Assembly: GCA_009733775.1 (NCBI GenBank)
Contig: WOGZ01000246.1
Coordinates: 1-50,993, forward strand
DNA from: Alectoria sarmentosa
Taxonomy: Eukaryota > Ascomycota > Lecanoromycetes > Lecanorales > Parmeliaceae
Length of the DNA stretch: 50,993 bases
Reading direction: 5' to 3'
The position numbers were made by a program, and so were the translations under genes. The notes under the pieces were generated by a model. That model was not told where the DNA came from and did not search any database. It was given only the letters and a program-made list of their open reading frames with translations. Of the stretch, positions 45,401-50,993 are shown piece by piece (position 1 is the stretch's first letter; every line of letters begins with the position of its first letter).

Positions 45401-45500
45401 GAAAGCTGGGTGACTTCCGCCAGGGACAAAACGTTGGCTACATGAGGCGACAGCAGCAACATGAACGCAGGCGATTACACGGTGGGGAGACGATGCTGTC
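42480..45500. repeat. Right degenerate subtelomeric array (170-182-bp units)
   Basis: Three units with CTACGCTGACACTGTTGAC occur at 170-171-bp spacing (42669, 42839, 43010). A second family with CTTGGAGTGGTGCAG, then a GCAGACTTTGGCAGTGAGCTG block, repeats at variable spacing from 43080 to 44640. A near-perfect 182-bp direct duplication (about 43369-43547 and 43551-43729) includes CGTGCCAGGAACAGAGG. A third family (CATGAACATTGATATCCACC, then a GGAACAG block) runs to about 45200. Open frames here repeat with the DNA and are not genes. Confidence 0.8.
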
Positions 45501-45699
45501 GCAAGTCTGTTGATCTCCCGGGATTGATGTTGGTTTTGCTGGATCCGCGACAGTGGCATCTGAATGCTTTTCTATTGCTTCTGTTGGTGACTTTCAATGC
45601 AAGTCGATGATGATTGGAAATGCCGACATGTCGACTCGGTATTCAGTTATGCCGTCCTCCGGTCTTCACGATGAACGCGGTTCGCCGGTCGCTGCGGAC

Positions 45700-47560
45700 G
45701 TGGGTTGGAGAGGAGTCCCGTACATACCACTCAACTCAGGAAGGGCGGGTTGGGTGGGTGGGACACACAGAAAAGGAGCACTCGCAATTGCGTTCAATAT
45801 AGACTTGAACATTTCGTCATTCGGGATTCATTGTTATCGCTGATGGCCACAGAATGAGCACTTGCAATTGCGTTTTATTTAGACTTGATCAGCTCGTCAT
45901 TCGGGATTCATGGTTACCGCTGATTGTCACAGAAGGGAACACTCCCAATTGCGTTTGATCTAGGCTTAATCAACCTGTCGATCAGTACTCATTGCAGACA
46001 TGGGATCGAACGAAGTCCTTTTCAACCGTTCATCTCCCATGAAACGCGGGTTGGGTGGGTGGGACACACAGAAAGGAAGCACTCGCAACTGCGTCCGATT
46101 AAGACTTTTCAACTGGTCATCCGTGCTCATTGGTACCTTTGGTGGCCACAGAAGGGAACACTCGGAATTGCGTTCGATCTAGGATTGACAATCTGGTCAC
46201 TCAGTAGTCATTGCAGACTTGGGATCAAGCGAAGTCCTGTTCATACCGTTCATCTCCTTTTGGAACGCGGGTTGGGTGGGTGGGCCACACAGAAAGGAAA
46301 CACTCGCAATTGCGTTCAACAAAAACTTGCCGATTTTTTTGACGGCGCTCATTGCTACCGTTGGTGGCTTTCAATCATGCACTTGATGGAACACTCGCGA
46401 TTTCGTTCAATCAAGACTTGATCAACCCGTCACCCCGTATTCATGATTACCGCTGATGACCACAGAGAGGAAACACTCGCAATTCCATTCAGTCAAGACT
46501 TGGTCAAGTCATCATCGTGTGCTCATTGATACGGCTGATGGCATCCAGTTGTGTACTTGAACGAAGCACTCGCAATCGCATCTAACAAGAGCCTGATGAA
46601 CCTGTCAGACGTGGCTCATTGCTTCTGTCGGTGATTTCCGATGGGTACGTGAACACCACTGCTTCACCATAAAGGAAGCACTCTCGATTGCGTTCAATCT
46701 AGACTTGATTAACCCGTCATCCTTACTCATTGCTACCGTTGGTGGCCACGGAAGGGAGATTCGCAATTGCGTCCAAAAAGCTCAATCGACTTGTCAGACG
46801 ACGCTCATTGTTATCGCTGATGGTTTCCAGTTGGATACTGGATGAAAGCACTCGCGATTGCGTTGAATCAATGATCAACAGCCCGAGTTCTTTGCTACCG
46901 CTGGTGGCGTTCAAATGCTTACTTGAGGACCACTGCCTCGGCAGAAAGAACAGATCCGTGTCCTTCCCATTGATCGAGTGATTGCCGTTGGAAGGAGATG
47001 TGGATGGATATACATCATCTCGGGTGGTGCAAGCTTCCTAGCTTGAATCAAAAGAAACGCCGACGCTTCTGTTCTGTCCCGAGCCTCTGTTCAAGGTAAA
47101 TCATTTATGACCACGAGGACAAATCGCCGCAAGTGCATGGCAAGAACAATTTACGGCATTTTTTCATCGTCCGGACACGCTTAGGTTCAATTGGATTTGC
47201 ACTTCAAGCACGATACCGGTGACAGTGTATTATCTCCCTCATCAACACATGGGCGGAGACCATCCATCATTGGTCTCCATTCGGACGTTTTGAACACATT
47301 TAAAATTCTGCTTCTCCATATTTTCCATCTGTAAAAGAGGCCGAGACGTGACACGGTGTCGGGTGAGTGGCATACAGGAAGGGAGCATTGGCAATTGCGT
47401 CCGATAATCGTTCATCGGCTTGTCCACGGATGCTCAACCTACCAGGATATATGAACGCCGAATGGGACATTGAAGTGGAGTGTTTGTGGTTGCTTGAAAA
47501 ACACTCGCAATTGCGTTCAACAAAATACATCTCGCCTCAAGCGATTTGCGAATGAAAGCC
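45700..47560. repeat. Right G-quadruplex-bearing array, inverted relative to the left array
   Basis: Units contain CACTCGCAATTGCGTTC, AGACTTGATCAACC and GTCATTC...TCATTG...ACCG segments. Three carry G-rich blocks preceded by CGCGGG: 45743-45762, 46048-46063 and 46269-46284, each GGGTTGGGTGGGTGGG. Reverse-complemented, these match the AAAACGCAATTG/CCCACCC units of 9100-15500. Confidence 0.85.
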
Positions 47561-49974
47561 AGAGGGTTGCCATGGAATGTAGAACTTGCTTTCATCATTC
47601 TGATATCCTTGCCAAAGTTGTCTCGGATGAGTGATTATGGGCCAGAGGAGGTATGGCATGATACTCATTGCGTGCAGCATGAAAAGTCTAGCGGTTCAGG
47701 TGAGTGAATAGGGCAGTCGCTGATCGGTTGTTGTGGGTCTTCCGAAAGATTGGTCCCATAATTTCTGACCTATTGTCCGTCCGAGACTCATCGATGCAAG
47801 AACTTGACTGAAACGCTTTTGGATCGGTTGACATTCGAAAGAGATAATGGCACCCAACCACGACTTGAACTCAGCCTGTGTGGCAGTTGAGTAGAATCTC
47901 AACCAATAAGAAAACTGGATCCATGATCGTCGCACAAAAAATCCGGCGGAATTAGCTGGTATGTTTGGGCTCAAGTCGGGGAGCGTTGGCACACAATCAT
48001 CGTTCCATGGTACTGGGTAGGGTTATTGACCACGCGGTGGGTGTCAACAGGAAGGCACATTTCAGTCTCAATGTGAAATTGTGAACGACTTGATATTTGG
48101 CATTGATATCCGCCGTACTACTCTGACATGATACTCGCCAGTATGAATTCGGCAGGAAACGTGGGATGGGCGAGGGGCTTTGAGAGGAAGTGTTGACGAT
48201 TTTAGACCAAGGCACCATGATCTCAGCGTGCATTCCAAAAAAGGATACGACGTGGCGCTTGCAACTAAACCACAAAGAGGCAGTGTCTCGGTTCCAGCGG
48301 TGTCACATTATACCAGGTAGGTTGATAGGACAAGTTGCTTCCCGAACAATCGTTCCCCGCTGTAAAGCTGTTGCCGCCAGGAGTATTACGTGGTCATTTA
48401 CTGCTCCGTCTAATCTGACGTTGTGAGTGTCTCAATCTCGCTGTGACTGCTTCTGAATCACATGTGTGTTTCTCAGATATTAGACAGATGCAACCGGCGC
48501 AGAGGGAAAACTACTTTCCTCACAAAGTTTTAGTTTTCCGGAATCCTATACAGACGGTTGTCGCTGTGAGAGGAAGCGGAACTCAGATTGTTGGTTTGAT
48601 CTTGGAGCAAACATTATCATTATCCCTCTGCGGCGAGTCGACTCAACGGGTTGACCATTTCGACACTTCTATACCAAGGCTGCTTGGTCTTGAGGTACAA
48701 CTTCCCTTCAATTAGAAAAGTCGAGGCACGGATGATGGGTTGCGCGTCGAATGTGACGAATTGTTGTGGGCGGTGCTAGGGCTGCGTTAGCATGGCGACG
48801 TCGATCTTCTGTAGACAGACACTGATTTAGACCCACGTTTTCGATGCGTGGGGAAAGCCTGTATATTTGAAGGATCCTGAAATGTGCCAATCGTCGAACA
48901 AATACTTCTCTACATCGCGTATCCGCCCAGGCAGTCTAAAGAGAGCGAGCTCATTGTGGGACACCATCAAAGTACCCACCTTTATGCGGGTTTGCTGCGA
49001 TTCCTATTACGAGCATACATCTACGACACGCTTGCCACTGCGAAATCTACCTGAATATGGTACCGAGCACATATCCTCCACCATTGAGTTTTTGTCCCAT
49101 CTGAGCTTGTCTGTGTTCTCCCGTGTCATTTGCAACATACATTCAATCGGCAAATGAACGAGTTCTGAAGCCGCCAGAGAGCGACCGTACAGAATTTGAC
49201 GTAGAAGACTTTATTTGCCAAGATGTTTGGTCACGGCAGGTTCTTTGAACTACAGTACCTAAATAATCGCTTTCAACCTGATCATCGAGGTTGGTGAATC
49301 CATCATGTGTTCGTAGCTTTATACTGTTCAAGGAATAGTTGGCTCTTCAGGATATCTCACCGCTGAAGTGGACGGTGTTCTAGGTTGATCATGTGCTCCT
49401 GGCACGGGCGCACGCAAGTAGGTCCGTTCGACTTCATCATGAGTTCATCAACCCGACTTCCACATGAAGTCACCCATACACCGGCACATCGTTTCGGCAA
49501 ATCTATCCTTCAAAGGAATTTAAAGCGCCTTGTCACAAGGCTTGAGCAGCTCTCGTAGAAAGCGTGCTATAGGTAGGAATCAGCCTCCTCATTTCAGCAT
49601 CACTCACATTCATCAGCCACAAACAACCCCGTATAGACAAAATGTCATTGATGCCCAGTAATATATTTTCTCATATTGGGTTCCAGTTTGAAAGACGCAA
49701 TGGAGACGGCGCAATTCGGAGCCGGTGGAAGCTAATATGGCAATACTGAATAATCATAATAGCGTTTGAACAATTATATTCCGACCATGTGCCCAGTGTT
49801 ATTGTTCCATCTCGAGCGTAGGGCTTACCAGGGGAAGCTTCTTTGAGTGCAGAAACCACCGATAGGAAGCTTGAGACCAGAGGGTGAATGAATGGTGTTG
49901 TTATGTGATAATGGCAACGAGAAACCCTCTACATTTCAATATATCACACGTACTCAAAAACCAAAATCATAAAG
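47561..49974. other. Right subtelomeric stretch without a recognised gene
   Basis: About 2.4 kb of ordinary-composition DNA. The longest frames (47992-47696 minus, 48443-48715 plus) encode under 100 residues and match nothing I know. I see no RNA gene or clear repeat until the satellite at 49980. Confidence 0.45.
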
Positions 49975-50330
49975 CTTACTTGAAAACGCAGTCGCCTAAC
50001 CGTCCCTAACCCACCGTTACCCTCCGGGGGCTCCTGGGGCCGGAGAGGCCATGTTCGTCTAACCTCGCCTAACCCAACCACAATTGTGAGTACTGGTTTA
50101 TGTGGTTGAAAATGTATATATTCTATATCTAATCCTAACACTAACCTTGAAAACGCAGTCGCCTGACCGTGCCTAACACACCGATTCCCTCCGGGAGCTC
50201 CTGAGGCCGGAGAGGCCATGTTCGCCTGACCGTGCCTAACCCACCGATTCCCTCCGGGAGCTCCTGAGGCCGGAGAGGCCATGTTCGCCTAACCTCGCCT
50301 AACCCAATTACAATTGTGAGTACTCGTTTA
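49975..50330. repeat. Right telomere-like satellite, class B
   Basis: GC-rich blocks ending CCGGAGAGGCCATGTTCG lie at 50014-50050, 50181-50217 and 50244-50280 (the last two 63 bp apart), with GAAAACGCAGTCGCC and CTAACC runs between them. They are the reverse complement of the left class B block. Confidence 0.8.
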
Positions 50331-50993
50331 TGTGGTTGGAAATGTATATATTCATATCTAACCCTAACACTAACCCTAACCTAGCCCCTAATGCCTTCGG
50401 CGACCCTTCCGGGGGAGTCCTAGGCGGACGGCCACTCCCTAATCATTCCTAACCCGAAAACGCAATTGGAAGTATTGGTTTGCGCCGTTGGAAATGTATA
50501 TATTCATATCTAACCCTAACCGCTAACCCTAACCTAACCCCTAATGCCTTCGGCGACCCTTCCGGGGGAGTCCTAAGCGGACGGCCACTTCCTAACCATT
50601 TCTAACCCGAAAACGCAATTGACAATACTGGTCTGCGCCGTTGGAAATGTATATATTCATATCTAACCCTAACACTAACCCTAACCTAACCCCTAATGCC
50701 TTCGGCGACCCTTCCGGGGGAGTCCTAGGCGGACGGCCACTCCCTAATCATTCCTAACCCGAAAACGCAATTGGAAGTATTGGTTTGCGCCGTTGGAAAT
50801 GTATATATTCATATCTAACCCTAACCGCTAACCCTAACCTAACCCCTAATGCCTTCGGCGACCCTTCCGGGGGAGTCCTAAGCGGACAGCCACCTTAATC
50901 GTCCCTAACCTTGATGCAATTGAGAGTACTGGCTTCCACCGTTGGAAATGTATATATTCATATCTAACCCTAACCGCTAACCCTAACCTAACC
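50331..50993. repeat. Right terminal telomere-like satellite, class A (152/153-bp units)
   Basis: ATGCCTTCGGCGACCC starts at 50391, 50544, 50696 and 50849, a 152-153-bp period. Each unit contains CGGGGGAGTCCTA, AAAACGCAATTGG, CGCCGTTGGAAATGTATATA and degenerate CCCTAAC runs. The C-rich telomere-like strand reads toward the right end of the window, opposite to a genuine right terminus. Confidence 0.88.

Overview
The window looks like subtelomeric DNA from a filamentous ascomycete (Pezizomycotina; a Dothideomycete-like source is only a guess). The case rests on short spliceosomal introns (41-57 bp in most genes, GTRNGY donors, CTRAC-like branch points), an AT-rich retroelement wreck whose damage looks like repeat-induced point mutation (RIP), telomere-like TTAGGG/CCCTAA satellites at both ends, and proteins of typical ascomycete families. 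No prokaryotic features were seen.

The layout is close to a mirror image. The left end (1-1140) and right end (about 49975-50993) carry the same two satellite classes in opposite orientation. In both, the TTAGGG-like strand reads inward, which is opposite to a real chromosome terminus. Next inside on the left is a 6.6-kb Ty3/Gypsy-type LTR element (1146-7739, minus strand) with 182-bp LTRs and a perfect 5-bp target duplication. A pyrimidine-rich repeat array follows (about 9100-15500), each unit holding a CCCACCCACCC block (a G-quadruplex motif on the minus strand). This array is interrupted by a tandem LTR-body-LTR-body-LTR element without coding capacity (11303-13266). A diverged 170-bp repeat family with an expanded minisatellite (about 14700-18110) comes next. 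On the right, the GGGTTGGGTGGG arrays (45700-47560) are the reverse complement of the left array. A short inverted repeat (18345-18515 and 42195-42380) brackets the gene-bearing centre.

The central block (about 22-39.6 kb) carries nine spliced or single-exon genes that I could model: an isocitrate lyase/PEP mutase-superfamily enzyme with a long N-terminal extension (22032-23567), a secreted periplasmic-binding-protein-like protein (25349-24298), a Sec14-like CRAL-TRIO lipid-transfer protein (25929-27474), a MACPF-like candidate pore-forming protein (28745-30923), a small membrane protein (32564-31628), an F-box-like/LPAEL-motif protein (33040-33985), a probably N-myristoylated repeat protein (35266-34715), a 14-TM DHA2-type MFS exporter (37462-35690) and a cysteine-containing, possibly secreted protein (38391-39594). 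They do not form an obvious single pathway. The mix of an exporter, secreted proteins and a pore-former-like gene suits an accessory subtelomeric region, but a joint function is not shown by the sequence.

The remaining stretches (7745-9100, 19191-22031, 39595-42195, 47560-49970) hold no gene I can support.
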